From Bacillus sp. Bos-x628 (GTDB lineage: Bacteria > Bacillota > Bacilli > Bacillales > Bacillaceae): 64,000 nt of DNA. The translations under genes were made by a program, and so were the position numbers. Location: contig NZ_CP159358.1 of the NCBI RefSeq assembly GCF_040500475.1, forward strand, positions 3,161,052-3,225,051, in the 5' to 3' direction. The notes beneath the pieces were generated by a model. That model did not search any database, had not been told where the DNA came from, and saw only the letters and a list, made by a program, of their open reading frames with translations. Below, in pieces: positions 9,313 to 18,633 of this stretch. Every line of letters starts with the position of its first letter. The stretch's first letter is position 1.

Positions 9313-10335
9313 ATGAAGGTAAAAGCAGCGATCAATGGGTTTGGCAGAATTGGACGCATGGTCTTCAGAAAAGCAATGCTTGACGATCAAATTCAAATTT
9401 TAGCGATTAACGCAAGCTATCCTGCCGAAACGCTAGCACATTTAATAAAATATGACACAAATCATGGACGTTATGAATGCGATGTGATTGCAGATGGCGA
9501 CGCTTTGATTGTAAATGGAAAAAAAGTGCTTTTGCTAAACAGCAGAGACCCAAAGCAGCTTCCATGGGGAGAGCTTGGAATTGATATTGTCATTGAAGCA
9601 ACTGGGAAATTTAATTCAAAAGATCAAGCGATGGGTCATATAGATGCCGGAGCAAAAAAAGTCATATTAACGGCTCCAGGTAAAAATGAAGACATCACCA
9701 TTGTAATGGGTGTGAATGAGGATGATCTGGATCCTGAAAAGCATGTCATTATATCAAATGCATCTTGTACAACAAACTGTTTAGCACCAGTTGTCAAGCT
9801 GTTAGATGATGAATTTGGAATCGACAACGGCCTAATGACAACTGTTCATGCCTATACAAATGATCAAAAAAATATCGACAACCCGCACAAGGATTTGCGC
9901 CGGGCAAGAGCGTGTGCTCAGTCCATCATTCCAACAACGACGGGTGCAGCTAAAGCGCTGTCTTTAGTGCTTCCTCATTTGAAAGGAAAGTTACATGGGC
10001 TTGCACTAAGAGTTCCTGTATCGAATGTCTCAATGGTTGATCTTGTTGTAGATTTGAAAAAAGATGTAACAGCCGAAGAGGTAAATGCTGCTTTCTCAAA
10101 TGCGTCTAAAACATCACTTGCTGGCATTTTAGATTATACGGAAGAACCGCTCGTATCAACAGACTTTAACACAAATCCTTACTCAGCCGTTGTAGATGGA
10201 CTTACGACTATGGTCATGGAAGGAAGAAAAGTGAAGGTACTCGCATGGTATGACAATGAATGGGGCTATTCATGCAGAGTCGTTGATCTCGTGAAGTTTG
10301 TTGGCTCACAGATGAAAGAGCTATCAGTTGTTTGA
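9313..10335 (+). CDS. gapB: NADP-dependent glyceraldehyde-3-phosphate dehydrogenase (gluconeogenic)
   Basis: 340-residue phosphorylating GAPDH. The N-terminus has the N-G-F-G-R-I-G-R Rossmann motif, the active site is the S-N-A-S-C-T-T-N-C motif near residue 150 with its conserved Cys, and W-Y-D-N-E-W-G-Y lies near the C-terminus. It is assigned as GapB (gluconeogenesis) rather than GapA by position next to speD, by the two upstream CcpN sites, and by the coaE-gapB-speD order of B. subtilis. The ribosome site AGAGGAGTG precedes the ATG. The gene is expected to be on during growth on TCA-cycle substrates and off on glucose. Confidence 0.95.
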   Translation: MKVKAAINGFGRIGRMVFRKAMLDDQIQILAINASYPAETLAHLIKYDTNHGRYECDVIADGDALIVNGKKVLLLNSRDPKQLPWGELGIDIVIEATGKFNSKDQAMGHIDAGAKKVILTAPGKNEDITIVMGVNEDDLDPEKHVIISNASCTTNCLAPVVKLLDDEFGIDNGLMTTVHAYTNDQKNIDNPHKDLRRARACAQSIIPTTTGAAKALSLVLPHLKGKLHGLALRVPVSNVSMVDLVVDLKKDVTAEEVNAAFSNASKTSLAGILDYTEEPLVSTDFNTNPYSAVVDGLTTMVMEGRKVKVLAWYDNEWGYSCRVVDLVKFVGSQMKELSVV

Positions 10336-10395
10336 AATGAAGAAGACAAACTCCCCTTTTCAAGAGATGAGAGAAACCCCTACTAAAAACACAGC

Positions 10396-10424
10396 TTGCA
10401 AAATGGGTCTAAACAAAGTATACT
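10396..10424 (+). promoter_or_regulatory. Sigma-A promoter of speD
   Basis: TTGCAA (10396-10401), 17-base spacer, TATACT (10419-10424). The -10 lies inside one arm of an AAGTATAC/GTATACTT inverted repeat whose second arm is at 10461-10468. Transcription would start near 10431, leaving a leader of about 140 nt before speD. Confidence 0.65.
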
Positions 10425-10430
10425 ATCTTT

Positions 10431-10566
10431 CGTGAACTTCTTGTTCGCAGACTCATTCGGGTATACTTAAAGGGTTAGGACCTCTTAGGACTAACTTTCC
10501 CCCGTGGTATATGTCCGGTCCGGCTGCTTAGAACTTCACTCTTTTATTCTTGTTTAAGGGGGGTCC
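10431..10566 (+). promoter_or_regulatory. Structured 5' leader of speD (candidate cis-regulatory RNA)
   Basis: The stretch between the predicted start site and the speD ribosome site can form a hairpin GTGAAC/GTTCGC (10432-10447) and a second stem GTTAG/CTAAC (about 10474-10495). A CCCCC run near 10499-10503 and a GGACC near 10478-10482 are complementary to the speD ribosome site GGGGGGTCC just before the ATG, so the Shine-Dalgarno could be hidden. I recognise no named riboswitch class here. Confidence 0.35.
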
Positions 10567-10569
10567 ATG

Positions 10570-10950
10570 ATGGAAACAATCGGACGTCACGTTATCTCTG
10601 AGTTATGGGGATGCGACTGTGATAAACTGAACGACATGGATTTTATTGAAAAAACTTTTGTAAATGCAGCTTTGAAAACAGGAGCTGAAGTAAGAGAGGT
10701 TGCTTTTCATAAATTTGCACCTCAAGGAGTAAGTGGAGTTGTCATTATTTCTGAATCTCATCTGACAATTCACAGCTTTCCTGAACATGGTTATGCGAGC
10801 ATAGATGTATACACTTGCGGCGATCTCAATCCGAATATTGCAGCGGACTTTATTGGAGATGAACTAGGTGCTGAAACAAGAGAAAACATCGAAATACCTC
10901 GAGGCATGGGACCTGTACAAGTCAAACAGGCACAAGCCAAAGCACTGTAA
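10570..10950 (+). CDS. speD: S-adenosylmethionine decarboxylase proenzyme
   Basis: 126-residue prokaryotic AdoMet decarboxylase (class 1B, small subunit type), which supplies aminopropyl groups for spermidine. The proenzyme cleaves itself at E62-S63 in S-E-S-H-L-T-I-H-S, turning Ser63 into the pyruvoyl cofactor; the His68 and Cys83-type residues (V-Y-T-C-G) are present. It is nearly identical to B. subtilis SpeD. ATG codons at 10567 and 10570 are adjacent; the second gives the B. subtilis start M-E-T. The ribosome site AAGGGGGG is unusually G-rich and may be masked by the leader. Confidence 0.96.
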   Translation: METIGRHVISELWGCDCDKLNDMDFIEKTFVNAALKTGAEVREVAFHKFAPQGVSGVVIISESHLTIHSFPEHGYASIDVYTCGDLNPNIAADFIGDELGAETRENIEIPRGMGPVQVKQAQAKAL

Positions 10951-11133
10951 ACTGAAAAAAGATTGCAATGGGAGCTGGCCAAAAGCATTGAATGCCTTTG
11001 TGTTATGCTCCTTTTTATATTAGATTGATGTGCAAAACCAACATTCCCCACCTTGTCTAAACTTTTGTTCTAGGAAAACAAAGGTTTTTTTTATAAAATA
11101 AAGAAGAGGAGTCACGACAAAGGGGATACGTGT

Positions 11134-11520
11134 ATGACTTTAGGACAAAAAATGAAACAATTCATTTCAAATCATACGGAAACGTCTGATCGCCACCCGG
11201 TGTCAGAATTGAAGAGCCGTTACTACAAATCGACAAACAAGCAAGTATTTGAAGTGGTGGAAGCGATGCTTTCCCGAAAAGATTCATTTCAGGTGACATC
11301 TGTTTCAGCAGAACGAGGTGAAATCAGTGCGAAAATACGAACACCTAAAAAAGCCTTTATTGTGGCAACTGTCATTTCAATTCGTCCTTTTGAAACAGCT
11401 GTCGATTTTAACGTGACAACAGAAACGGCACTGCCCATGGACTTTGGTTATAGTAAAAAGACTGTTCTGTCCCTTTATGAAGAATTAGATAAACAACTTC
11501 CAAGAATAGATCGGAGCTGA
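11134..11520 (+). CDS. Conserved cytosolic protein of unknown function
   Basis: 128 residues, no signal peptide, no membrane segment, no motif I recognise. The composition is mixed alpha/beta with many charged residues; the C-terminal half ([16 protein letters not shown]) reads like alternating beta strands. AAAGGGGAT lies 8 bases before the ATG, and the stop is only 4 bases before nrdR, so it is probably co-transcribed with nrdR and perhaps the dnaB-dnaI genes. A role in replication or deoxynucleotide supply is only suggested by position. I can name no family. Confidence 0.8.
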   Translation: MTLGQKMKQFISNHTETSDRHPVSELKSRYYKSTNKQVFEVVEAMLSRKDSFQVTSVSAERGEISAKIRTPKKAFIVATVISIRPFETAVDFNVTTETALPMDFGYSKKTVLSLYEELDKQLPRIDRS

Positions 11521-11524
11521 TGAA

Positions 11525-11983
11525 ATGAAATGTCCCACATGTCAGCACCTAGGTACAAGGGTGCTTGATTCAAGACCAGTAGATGAAGGGAAATCCATCC
11601 GTCGTAGAAGAGAATGCGAAAGCTGCCAATACCGCTTTACAACGTTTGAAAAATTAGAAGAATTGCCTCTGATTGTTGTGAAAAAAGAAGGCATTCGAGA
11701 AGAATTTAGCCGAGAAAAGATGCTGAGAGGACTTATCAAAGCCTGTGAAAAGCGCCCTGTTGCCTTAAAGCAGCTAGAAGATGTCTGCTTTAACATCGAA
11801 AAAGAACTTCGTAATCAAGGGATATCAGAGGTGAAAAGTGAGCTTGTTGGTGAAATGGTGATGGACGAGCTGGCGAAAATTGATGAAGTGTCTTACGTCA
11901 GGTTTGCATCGGTGTATCGCCAATTTAAAGATATCAATGTATTTATTGATGAATTAAAAGATTTATTAAAGAAAGAACGCTGA
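11525..11983 (+). CDS. nrdR: Transcriptional repressor NrdR
   Basis: 152-residue zinc-ribbon plus ATP-cone regulator that represses ribonucleotide reductase genes according to dNTP/ATP occupancy. The zinc ribbon has C3-P-T-C6 and C31-x2-C34 (C-E-S-C); S-x-R-R-R-R-E-C-E is the conserved basic segment. The ATP cone spans ~49-139 ([15 protein letters not shown]). Its length is the family norm. It precedes dnaB in a nrdR-dnaB-dnaI layout shared with B. subtilis (ytcG-dnaB-dnaI), although a terminator-like hairpin intervenes. Confidence 0.96.
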   Translation: MKCPTCQHLGTRVLDSRPVDEGKSIRRRRECESCQYRFTTFEKLEELPLIVVKKEGIREEFSREKMLRGLIKACEKRPVALKQLEDVCFNIEKELRNQGISEVKSELVGEMVMDELAKIDEVSYVRFASVYRQFKDINVFIDELKDLLKKER

Positions 11984-12016
11984 AAAAGAGCTGAAGATTC
12001 TTCATGCTCTTTTTCC
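11983..12016 (+). terminator. Terminator-like hairpin between nrdR and dnaB
   Basis: AAAAAGAGC...GCTCTTTTT stem with a loop containing GAAGATTCTTC (itself self-complementary), followed by a short T run. It may give partial readthrough into dnaB. Confidence 0.65.
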
Positions 12017-12082
12017 TGCGTAAAGCGTAAAATGTAAAAAAAGTGTACAATGAAAACAATTGCATAAGGGAGGATCAGCAAT

Positions 12083-13507
12083 ATGACAGAGCATTGGAAG
12101 GAAGTGCTAGCCGTCGATCCGTATGTCGTCAAAAGCGCTTCTTTGCTCGGTGACATCGATAGACAGCTTATCACTCTTTTATATCAGCCGCTTATTGGCA
12201 TGTCCGCTTTTAGCTTATACATGACGTTATGGGGAGAACTAGAGCAGAACCGTATATGGGGAAAACCTGCACCTCATCGGCAGCTCATGGTGATGCTACA
12301 AACGAATTTAAATGATATTTTTGAAGAACGTTTGAAGCTTGAAGCGATTGGCCTGCTCCGCACATATGAACAAGAAACAGAAGATGGCAGACTGTTTACA
12401 TATGAGCTCGTGCCGCCGCTAAGGCCTGATGAGTTTTTCCAAGACGGTATGCTGAATGTCCTTTTGTACCATCGTGTAGAAAAAGCGAAATATATGCAGC
12501 TTCGTGATTATTTTTCTTATCCAAGTGTGCCTGCAGAAGCAAAGAATATTTCACGGTCGTTTGAAGAAGTCTTTCACGTTTTGCAGCCAAGTGAACGTAA
12601 AATGACAGAAGAAATCAATCAGGCTTCATTGCTCGAAAATGGCTATGAATATGTGACAGTGGGGGATGCCCAGTCGGCACCGCTTTCAGATGATTCCTTT
12701 GATTTTGATCTTTTGTTAGCTGGCATGTCTGACATGATGATTCCAAGAAAAGCTTTGACGAAGCAAGTGAAAGAAACGATCAAGAAATTAGCCGTTGTAT
12801 ATGGCATCACACCATTGCAAATGCAAAATATCGTAGCGGGTGCTTGTGGTCCCGATCAGATGATCTCCATAGAGGATTTAAGAAAAGCGGCGAGAGACTG
12901 GTATCAAATTGAATACAGCGGTGAACCGCCCAAACTCATTGATCAAAAGCAGCCAAGGCATTTACGTCATGATGCTTTGCAACAAACTGCAGCAGATTCG
13001 CCTGATGCAAAGCTGATCGAAAAGCTCAATCGCATTTCACCGAGAGAGCTTCTGAAGGATATTGCAGATGGCATTGAGCCGACCTATGCAGACTTAAGAA
13101 TTGTAGAAGACATCATGCTGGAGCAAAAACTAGAGCCAGGTGTTATGAATGTTCTCATATACTATACACTGCTAAAAACAGATATGAAGCTGTCCAAAAC
13201 ATATATGCAAAAAATTGCTTCGCACTGGGTCAGAAAAAAAATCAAAACGGTCACTGCTGCCATGAAGATTGCCAAAGAAGAGAACAGACAAATGACAGAG
13301 TGGGCACAGCAGAAAAAGCAGAGAAGTTCATATGGTTCAGGAAAAGTCATCCGCGAGGAAAAATTGCCTGAATGGATGAAAGAAAATGAAACCAATGAGC
13401 AGAAGCCAAAAAAACAAAACGATGATCTGTCAACAGAAGATCTCGAACGAGAGAAAGAAAAACTGTTAGATCAGTTTAAAAATATGAAAAAGTACAATGC
13501 ACATTAA
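12083..13507 (+). CDS. dnaB: Replication initiation and membrane attachment protein DnaB
   Basis: 474-residue helicase-loading protein of Firmicutes (not the helicase itself). The family has two winged-helix-like DDBH domains; here the N-terminal part (~1-300) is followed by a DnaD-like C-terminal module (~300-420, L-L-K-D-I-A-D-G...A-D-L-R-I-V-E-D) and a charged, Lys/Glu-rich tail (~415-474). DnaB works with DnaD and DnaI to load the DnaC helicase at oriC and at stalled forks. The ribosome site AAGGGAGGATC precedes the ATG. The stop lies 17 bases before dnaI, so they form one operon. Confidence 0.95.
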   Translation: MTEHWKEVLAVDPYVVKSASLLGDIDRQLITLLYQPLIGMSAFSLYMTLWGELEQNRIWGKPAPHRQLMVMLQTNLNDIFEERLKLEAIGLLRTYEQETEDGRLFTYELVPPLRPDEFFQDGMLNVLLYHRVEKAKYMQLRDYFSYPSVPAEAKNISRSFEEVFHVLQPSERKMTEEINQASLLENGYEYVTVGDAQSAPLSDDSFDFDLLLAGMSDMMIPRKALTKQVKETIKKLAVVYGITPLQMQNIVAGACGPDQMISIEDLRKAARDWYQIEYSGEPPKLIDQKQPRHLRHDALQQTAADSPDAKLIEKLNRISPRELLKDIADGIEPTYADLRIVEDIMLEQKLEPGVMNVLIYYTLLKTDMKLSKTYMQKIASHWVRKKIKTVTAAMKIAKEENRQMTEWAQQKKQRSSYGSGKVIREEKLPEWMKENETNEQKPKKQNDDLSTEDLEREKEKLLDQFKNMKKYNAH

Positions 13508-13524
13508 TGTGAGGTGAGATGGAG

Positions 13525-14454
13525 ATGAAACCGATCGGTCGTTCATTTGAACAGCTAAAAGGGCGTGTCGATTTTCGTGTGAGATACAATCAAATTAAAG
13601 AAAGTGTCTTATCTGATGAAGACGTGCAAGCCTTTTTAAAAGAGCATCAAGCAGAGATTCATGATGATATGATCAATCGTAGCTTGAATCGGCTCTTTGA
13701 ATATGTTCAGCAATCGAAAGGCTGTTCTTACTGCTTAGATGGGGAGAACGCCAATACTCTTTTAGATGGGTATCACCCGAAGCTTGTAATTAAAGCTCAA
13801 AGCATTGACATTGAATATGCGCCCTGTCCTGTGAAGCTGCAATTAGACAGACAGAAAAAGCAGCAAGAGCTTATTAAAAGCATGTACATTCCGCAAAATG
13901 TACTGCAAGCGACATTCGATGATTTGAACGTCGTCGGAAGACAAGAAGTTATTCAGAAAGTAGGTCAATTCCTTGAAAGCTATGATGAGACTGGCAAGGG
14001 AAAAGGCTTATATTTGCACGGTAAGTTTGGGGTAGGGAAAACCTTTATTCTTGCAGCAATTGCTCAGCAGCTAGCCGTGAAAGAATACCCATCCCTTCTT
14101 GTATATGTGCCTGAATTTGTAAGGGAGTTAAAAAATTCTTTAGCAGATCATACGCTAGAAAAAAAGCTGAATATGGTCAAGTCGACTCCTATTTTAATGT
14201 TGGATGATATTGGGGCAGAGTCCATGACAAGCTGGGTGCGTGATGAATTGCTAGGAACCATCTTACAATATCGTATGGCTGAACAACTACCGACCTTCTT
14301 CTCATCCAATTTTTCACCGAGTGAACTTAAGCATCATTTTACGTACTCACAGCGTGGAGAGAAAGAAGAGGTCAAAGCAGCACGTTTAATGGAGCGAATT
14401 ATCTATTTGGCTGAGCCTGTATTGCTTGAAGGAGAGAATCGTCGTCATTTATAA
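13525..14454 (+). CDS. dnaI: Primosomal protein DnaI (helicase loader)
   Basis: 309-residue AAA+ helicase loader. The N-terminal domain carries the zinc-binding Cys residues (C-S-Y-C ... C-P-V-K, ~70-110) that contact DnaC helicase. The AAA+ domain has Walker A G-K-F-G-V-G-K-T (~170-177), Walker B I-L-M-L-D-D-I-G and sensor residues F-F-S-S-N-F. ATG 13519 is an alternative start, but AGGTGAG would sit too close to it; ATG 13525 has proper spacing and matches the B. subtilis start. It pairs with dnaB directly upstream. Confidence 0.95.
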   Translation: MKPIGRSFEQLKGRVDFRVRYNQIKESVLSDEDVQAFLKEHQAEIHDDMINRSLNRLFEYVQQSKGCSYCLDGENANTLLDGYHPKLVIKAQSIDIEYAPCPVKLQLDRQKKQQELIKSMYIPQNVLQATFDDLNVVGRQEVIQKVGQFLESYDETGKGKGLYLHGKFGVGKTFILAAIAQQLAVKEYPSLLVYVPEFVRELKNSLADHTLEKKLNMVKSTPILMLDDIGAESMTSWVRDELLGTILQYRMAEQLPTFFSSNFSPSELKHHFTYSQRGEKEEVKAARLMERIIYLAEPVLLEGENRRHL

Positions 14455-14487
14455 AAGCGTGTGTCATCGGAAGGAGGAAAAGATCAT

Positions 14488-15120
14488 ATGAACAAAAGAA
14501 AATGGCTTTTCGTTCTAGTGATTGCCTGTCTGATTGCTGCGCTATGGTGGGTGAAAAAACAACATCTTCAGTTGTCACCGAAAGATATGAAGAATTGGGT
14601 GCTTCAATTTGGAATGCTAGCGCCCTTTGTTTTTCTCTTTTTATCACTCTTTCGTCCGTTTGTTCTTGTCCCTGTAACGGTCTTCTCACTAGCCGCAGGT
14701 CTGTCATTCGGCAGCTTACTCGGGACGATTTACGCCTTGGTCGGTGCAACAGCAGGAGCGACAGGGTCCTTTTGGCTTGCTTCTACCTTTCGTTCAAACA
14801 AGCGTGAATCGAACAACCGGCAGTTAAAAGCGGTCAGGTCCCGTATTCAGCAGCATGGTTTTATTTATATTTTATTCTTGCGAATTGCACCTATTCATTT
14901 TGATTTTGTCAGCTATGCGGCCGCAGCTTCTCGTGCAAAATACAGTGTTTTTGTGGCAGCGACCTTCTTGGGGCTGATTCCAGGTACGATCGCATTGAAT
15001 GTACTCGGTTCAAGCTTTGTCAGTGGCAACTATTTTGCCTTAGTGATTGTCTGTTTAATTTATCTCATTTTTATCTCTGTACCGCTTATTTTAAAAAGAA
15101 AGATGCCTGATTTATTTTAG
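14488..15120 (+). CDS. ytxB: TVP38/TMEM64-family membrane protein YtxB
   Basis: 210-residue integral membrane protein of the SNARE-associated/DedA-like (VTT) superfamily, with a signal-anchor helix at residues ~5-23 and about four to five more membrane segments. The family motif around F-R-P-F-V-L-V-P-V-T-V-F-S-L-A-A-G and the R-I-A-P-I-H-F re-entrant loop are visible. The molecular role in Bacillus is unknown; relatives are lipid scramblases or small-solute exporters. The ATG at 14488 follows GGAAGGAGG; an earlier ATG at 14461 lacks a ribosome site. Position after dnaI matches B. subtilis. Confidence 0.88.
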   Translation: MNKRKWLFVLVIACLIAALWWVKKQHLQLSPKDMKNWVLQFGMLAPFVFLFLSLFRPFVLVPVTVFSLAAGLSFGSLLGTIYALVGATAGATGSFWLASTFRSNKRESNNRQLKAVRSRIQQHGFIYILFLRIAPIHFDFVSYAAAASRAKYSVFVAATFLGLIPGTIALNVLGSSFVSGNYFALVIVCLIYLIFISVPLILKRKMPDLF

Positions 15121-15180
15121 GCGTCTATTTTTTATGATCTCCCCATATATATGTAACAGATGTCGTTAGGGGGGACAAAC

Positions 15181-16050
15181 ATGCTTGAAATAATCTTTGA
15201 AGATGAATATGATACCGCCGCTTTTTTACATCTTGCTGAACACTTGGACAGTCGGCATCACATTTCAATTCAACAAGGTAATGACCGGCTTTTCATTAAA
15301 GCCAAGGAATCAGAAGAAGCACTTGAGCACATCGTGCGGCCATTACTGCTTCACTTTTTTTTGGAATGCAAAGAAAACGAACGTATGCGTAGCATCCTTG
15401 AAAAAACATACTTATTTAAAGATCCGGAAGAGCAGCATCAAATTCTTTCAATCGCCCATAGCATCATGAAGGGGGATATTGATGATATTCCTGGTATTCA
15501 TCAAGACCCATCAAGAGAAGCTCTTTTAAAGAAGGAGCTAGAGACCATCTCTTTACAGCAGGGTGTTTTTTCAATTGGTTCATTTATGACATTTAGACTC
15601 TCGGAGTACGATCAGAAGTTAAAGAATTATGTAGAAGTCGCCATTGAAGAGTACAAAATGGAACAGGAATATCAAAACTTTATCCAATCGCTCCGTGATT
15701 ATGTGACGGCTAAACAGCCCAAGCTGGACAAAGTGCATGTGGTGCATCAGGACCGCCTGATGATTTGGGAATTTCGCTACGCTTCAGAGCGTGATCAAAA
15801 ACAATACATAGATAGACAGTTCGTAAGAGAGCATCCAATGTATATTGATTCGCAGCTTATTGCCCCACTTGTATCCATTGCTCCACAAAAAATTGCCCTT
15901 TTCACAAATGACACAGGGCATTCCATGGTACAAACCATTCAAAATATTTTTCAAGAAAGGGTGGAGGTTTTTCCGCCCCATGCTTTTAAGGAACAAAATG
16001 TTCGCTTCGTACATGACAAAAGGGAAAAGAAAAATGAAAAGCTTTCTTGA
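15181..16050 (+). CDS. ytxC: Sporulation protein YtxC
   Basis: 289-residue soluble protein of the YtxC family, known from sporulating bacilli; biochemical role unknown. No transmembrane segment is visible; the sequence is rich in charged helices, with a conserved central block around L-R-D-Y-V and a C-terminal block with I-A-L-F-T-N-D-T-G-H-S-M. The upstream GTG/ATG at 15160 would add seven residues, but ATG 15181 has GGGGGGAC at the right distance. It sits between ytxB and thrS, as in B. subtilis. Confidence 0.85.
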   Translation: MLEIIFEDEYDTAAFLHLAEHLDSRHHISIQQGNDRLFIKAKESEEALEHIVRPLLLHFFLECKENERMRSILEKTYLFKDPEEQHQILSIAHSIMKGDIDDIPGIHQDPSREALLKKELETISLQQGVFSIGSFMTFRLSEYDQKLKNYVEVAIEEYKMEQEYQNFIQSLRDYVTAKQPKLDKVHVVHQDRLMIWEFRYASERDQKQYIDRQFVREHPMYIDSQLIAPLVSIAPQKIALFTNDTGHSMVQTIQNIFQERVEVFPPHAFKEQNVRFVHDKREKKNEKLS

Positions 16051-16083
16051 TTTTCACAAAAAAACGTTTTATAATACGGTGTA

Positions 16084-16365
16084 ACTTCATACTGTGACCG
16101 TATTGATAAGGACATGAACAAATGAACACCCGCTTTTAGAGAGGGAAGCCGCGGCTGAAAGCTTCCTAGTAGAGGATCATTTGCTTTACCACCTTTGAAC
16201 ATCAGCTGTGAACTTGTTTAGTAATGGCTGACGGGAATTCCCGTTATAGAACCGCAAGCCGTATTTGCTTATATCAAAGCAAGTTGCAAATACGGGAAAA
16301 AGGGTGGAACCACGATTCCGTTTATTCAACCTCGTCCCTTTCCAGGGGGCGGGGTTTTTATATTG
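16084..16365 (+). promoter_or_regulatory. T-box leader of thrS (threonyl-tRNA sensing)
   Basis: The leader has the AGAGAGGGAAGC...GCTGAAAG pattern of stem I, a likely specifier ACC (Thr) at 16188-16190 (a second ACC follows directly), and the T-box sequence AGGGTGGAACCACG at 16301-16314 that pairs with the uncharged tRNA acceptor end. A GC-rich terminator (CCTCGTCCC...GGGGCGGGG then T run, ~16330-16363) follows. Uncharged tRNA-Thr should allow readthrough into thrS. Confidence 0.93.
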
Positions 16366-16388
16366 CCAAAAAAAAGGAGTGACCAAAG

Positions 16389-18329
16389 ATGTCAGAACAA
16401 ATTCAACTTACATTTCCAGACGGAACAGTCAAGGAGTTTGACAAAACAGTGACAACGGAAGACATCGCGGCATCAATTAGCCCGGGCCTAAAGAAAAAAG
16501 CGCTTGCCGGTAAATTGAACGGCAAAGAAATAGATTTACGTACGCCGCTATTAGAGAGTGGAACACTTGAGATCATTACGGATAAAAGTGAAGAAGCACT
16601 CGATATCATGCGCCACAGTACAGCGCATTTACTGGCACAAGCAATTAAACGTATTTATGGAAAAGAACATCACGTACAATTAGGAGTAGGTCCTGTTATC
16701 GAAAATGGTTTTTACTATGATGTCGATCTAGATGTAGCCATCACACCTGAAGATTTACCAAAAATCGAAAAAGAAATGAAGAAAATCATCAACAGCAATC
16801 TGCCAATCGAGCGGATTGAAGTATCAAAAGAAGAAGCGAAAGCACGTTTTGAAGCAATTGGTGATGAATTGAAGCTTGAGCTTTTAGAAGCGATTCCAGA
16901 AGGGGAAGTCGTGACAATCTATGAGCAAGGAGAGTTCTTTGATTTATGTCGTGGTATTCATGTGCCATCTACTGGGAAAATCAAAGAGTTCAAACTGCTC
17001 AGTCTTGCAGGTGCCTACTGGAGAGGTGACAGTAACAATCAAATGCTTCAGCGCATTTACGGTACAGCTTTCTTTAACAAAGAAGATTTAAATGACTATT
17101 TGCGCTTGCTTGAAGAAGCAAAAGAACGAGACCACCGTAAACTTGGGAAAGAGCTGAAACTATTTGCCAATTCCCAAAAGGTAGGTCAAGGTCTTCCGCT
17201 TTGGCTACCAAAAGGTGCAACCATTCGCCGCGTGATTGAGCGTTACATTGTGGATAAAGAAGTACGTCTTGGATATGAGCATGTGTATACACCAGTCCTT
17301 GCGAGTGTTGAATTGTATAAAACATCTGGACACTGGGCGCATTATCAAGAAGATATGTTCCCAGTTATGGAAATGGACAATGAAGATCTCGTCCTTCGTC
17401 CAATGAACTGCCCGCACCATATGATGATTTACAAAAATGAACCGCATAGCTATCGTGAATTGCCAATTCGTATTGCAGAGCTTGGGACAATGCACCGCTA
17501 TGAAATGTCAGGTGCACTATCTGGACTTCAGCGTGTTCGAGGCATGACGTTAAATGATGCGCATATCTTTGTCCGTCCAGATCAAATCAAAGAAGAATTC
17601 ATTCGCACCGTTCGTTTAATTGAGGATGTGTATCAAGACTTTGGCTTAAATGATTACACATTCCGTTTATCTTATCGTGATCCAGAAGATACGGAGAAGT
17701 ATTTCGATGATGATGCAATGTGGAATAAAGCACAGTCTATGCTGAAGGATGCAATGGACGAGCTTGGACATGACTATTATGAAGCAGAAGGAGAAGCGGC
17801 ATTTTATGGACCAAAGCTAGATGTACAGGTCAAAACAGCACTTGGCAAAGAAGAGACGTTGTCAACTGTACAGCTTGACTTTTTGCTCCCTGAGCGATTC
17901 GATCTCACTTATATTGGAGAAGATGGTAAGCATCATCGTCCAGTTGTTATTCATAGAGGAGTCGTCTCTACAATGGAACGATTTGTTGCCTTCTTAATAG
18001 AAGAATACAAAGGAGCCCTTCCAACATGGCTGGCGCCTGTACAATTTCAAGTCATTCCGGTATCACCATCTGTCCATCTAGGCTATGCGAAAAAAGTACA
18101 AGAACGTCTGCAACTTGAAGGTTTACGTGTTGAGCTTGATAGTCGTGATGAAAAAATTGGTTATAAAATTAGAGAAGCGCAGATGCAAAAGATTCCGTAC
18201 ATGCTTGTAGTCGGTGATCAAGAAGCAGAAAGTGGCGCTGTCAACGTAAGAAAATATGGTGAGCAAGATTCAGAAACAATGGATCTTGAAGCTTTTGTGA
18301 AACATGCGGTAGCAGAAGCGAAAAAATAA
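16389..18329 (+). CDS. thrS: Threonyl-tRNA synthetase
   Basis: 646-residue class II synthetase. In order: TGS domain (~1-62), the editing/second additional domain with H-S-T-A-H-L-L-A (~75-82) and the C-R-G-x-H metal site, the class II catalytic core (motif 1 ~275, motif 2 with R-P-M-N-C-P-H-H, motif 3 with [11 protein letters not shown]), and the anticodon-binding domain (~540-646). Zinc ligands Cys (in M-N-C-P) and His residues are present. Length is normal. Expression is controlled by the upstream T-box; AAAGGAGTG precedes the ATG. Confidence 0.97.
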   Translation: MSEQIQLTFPDGTVKEFDKTVTTEDIAASISPGLKKKALAGKLNGKEIDLRTPLLESGTLEIITDKSEEALDIMRHSTAHLLAQAIKRIYGKEHHVQLGVGPVIENGFYYDVDLDVAITPEDLPKIEKEMKKIINSNLPIERIEVSKEEAKARFEAIGDELKLELLEAIPEGEVVTIYEQGEFFDLCRGIHVPSTGKIKEFKLLSLAGAYWRGDSNNQMLQRIYGTAFFNKEDLNDYLRLLEEAKERDHRKLGKELKLFANSQKVGQGLPLWLPKGATIRRVIERYIVDKEVRLGYEHVYTPVLASVELYKTSGHWAHYQEDMFPVMEMDNEDLVLRPMNCPHHMMIYKNEPHSYRELPIRIAELGTMHRYEMSGALSGLQRVRGMTLNDAHIFVRPDQIKEEFIRTVRLIEDVYQDFGLNDYTFRLSYRDPEDTEKYFDDDAMWNKAQSMLKDAMDELGHDYYEAEGEAAFYGPKLDVQVKTALGKEETLSTVQLDFLLPERFDLTYIGEDGKHHRPVVIHRGVVSTMERFVAFLIEEYKGALPTWLAPVQFQVIPVSPSVHLGYAKKVQERLQLEGLRVELDSRDEKIGYKIREAQMQKIPYMLVVGDQEAESGAVNVRKYGEQDSETMDLEAFVKHAVAEAKK

Positions 18330-18345
18330 TGACTGTTGATCTAAA

Positions 18346-18380
18346 GCCAGTGATCTCTTTATGAGATCGCTGGCTTTTTT
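18346..18380 (+). terminator. Terminator after thrS
   Basis: GCCAGTGATCTC...GAGATCGCTGGC is an almost perfect 12-pair stem followed by six T residues. Confidence 0.9.
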
Positions 18381-18450
18381 AATTGAGATCAAAACATTTT
18401 ATGATGTGATCTAGATCATTGAATGATTCATTTAGATAGTAAAAGTTGGG

Positions 18451-18633
18451 ATGAGTCGTATTGCTAGAGATGATTGGGGGGGGATGAGAGCGATAAATCA
18501 AACAAGGAGTAAGCCATTGACACAAGTATTGGAGCAATCAGCCATTATTCGTGCATTGGAACATTTACAGTTCTTTATAAATAAACCTCCATATGATTTT
18601 TTTCATAAGGGAGATGATATTTGGTTTTTATAA
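18451..18633 (+). CDS. Doubtful small ORF, possibly a gene remnant
   Basis: An open frame of 60 codons starting at ATG 18451 in an AT-rich, otherwise gene-poor stretch. No ribosome site precedes the ATG, and a second ATG (18484) sits directly on a run of seven G. The sequence (A-I-N-Q-T-R-S-K-P-L-T-Q-V-L-E-Q) has reasonable amino-acid composition but no motif I know. It may be the end of a decayed accessory gene rather than a functional one. Confidence 0.2.
   Translation: MSRIARDDWGGMRAINQTRSKPLTQVLEQSAIIRALEHLQFFINKPPYDFFHKGDDIWFL

Noticed and set aside
14502..14807. 101-codon ORF inside ytxB in another frame
   Set aside because: Overlaps a membrane protein gene on the same strand; no ribosome site, and hydrophobic codons of ytxB explain the long open frame.
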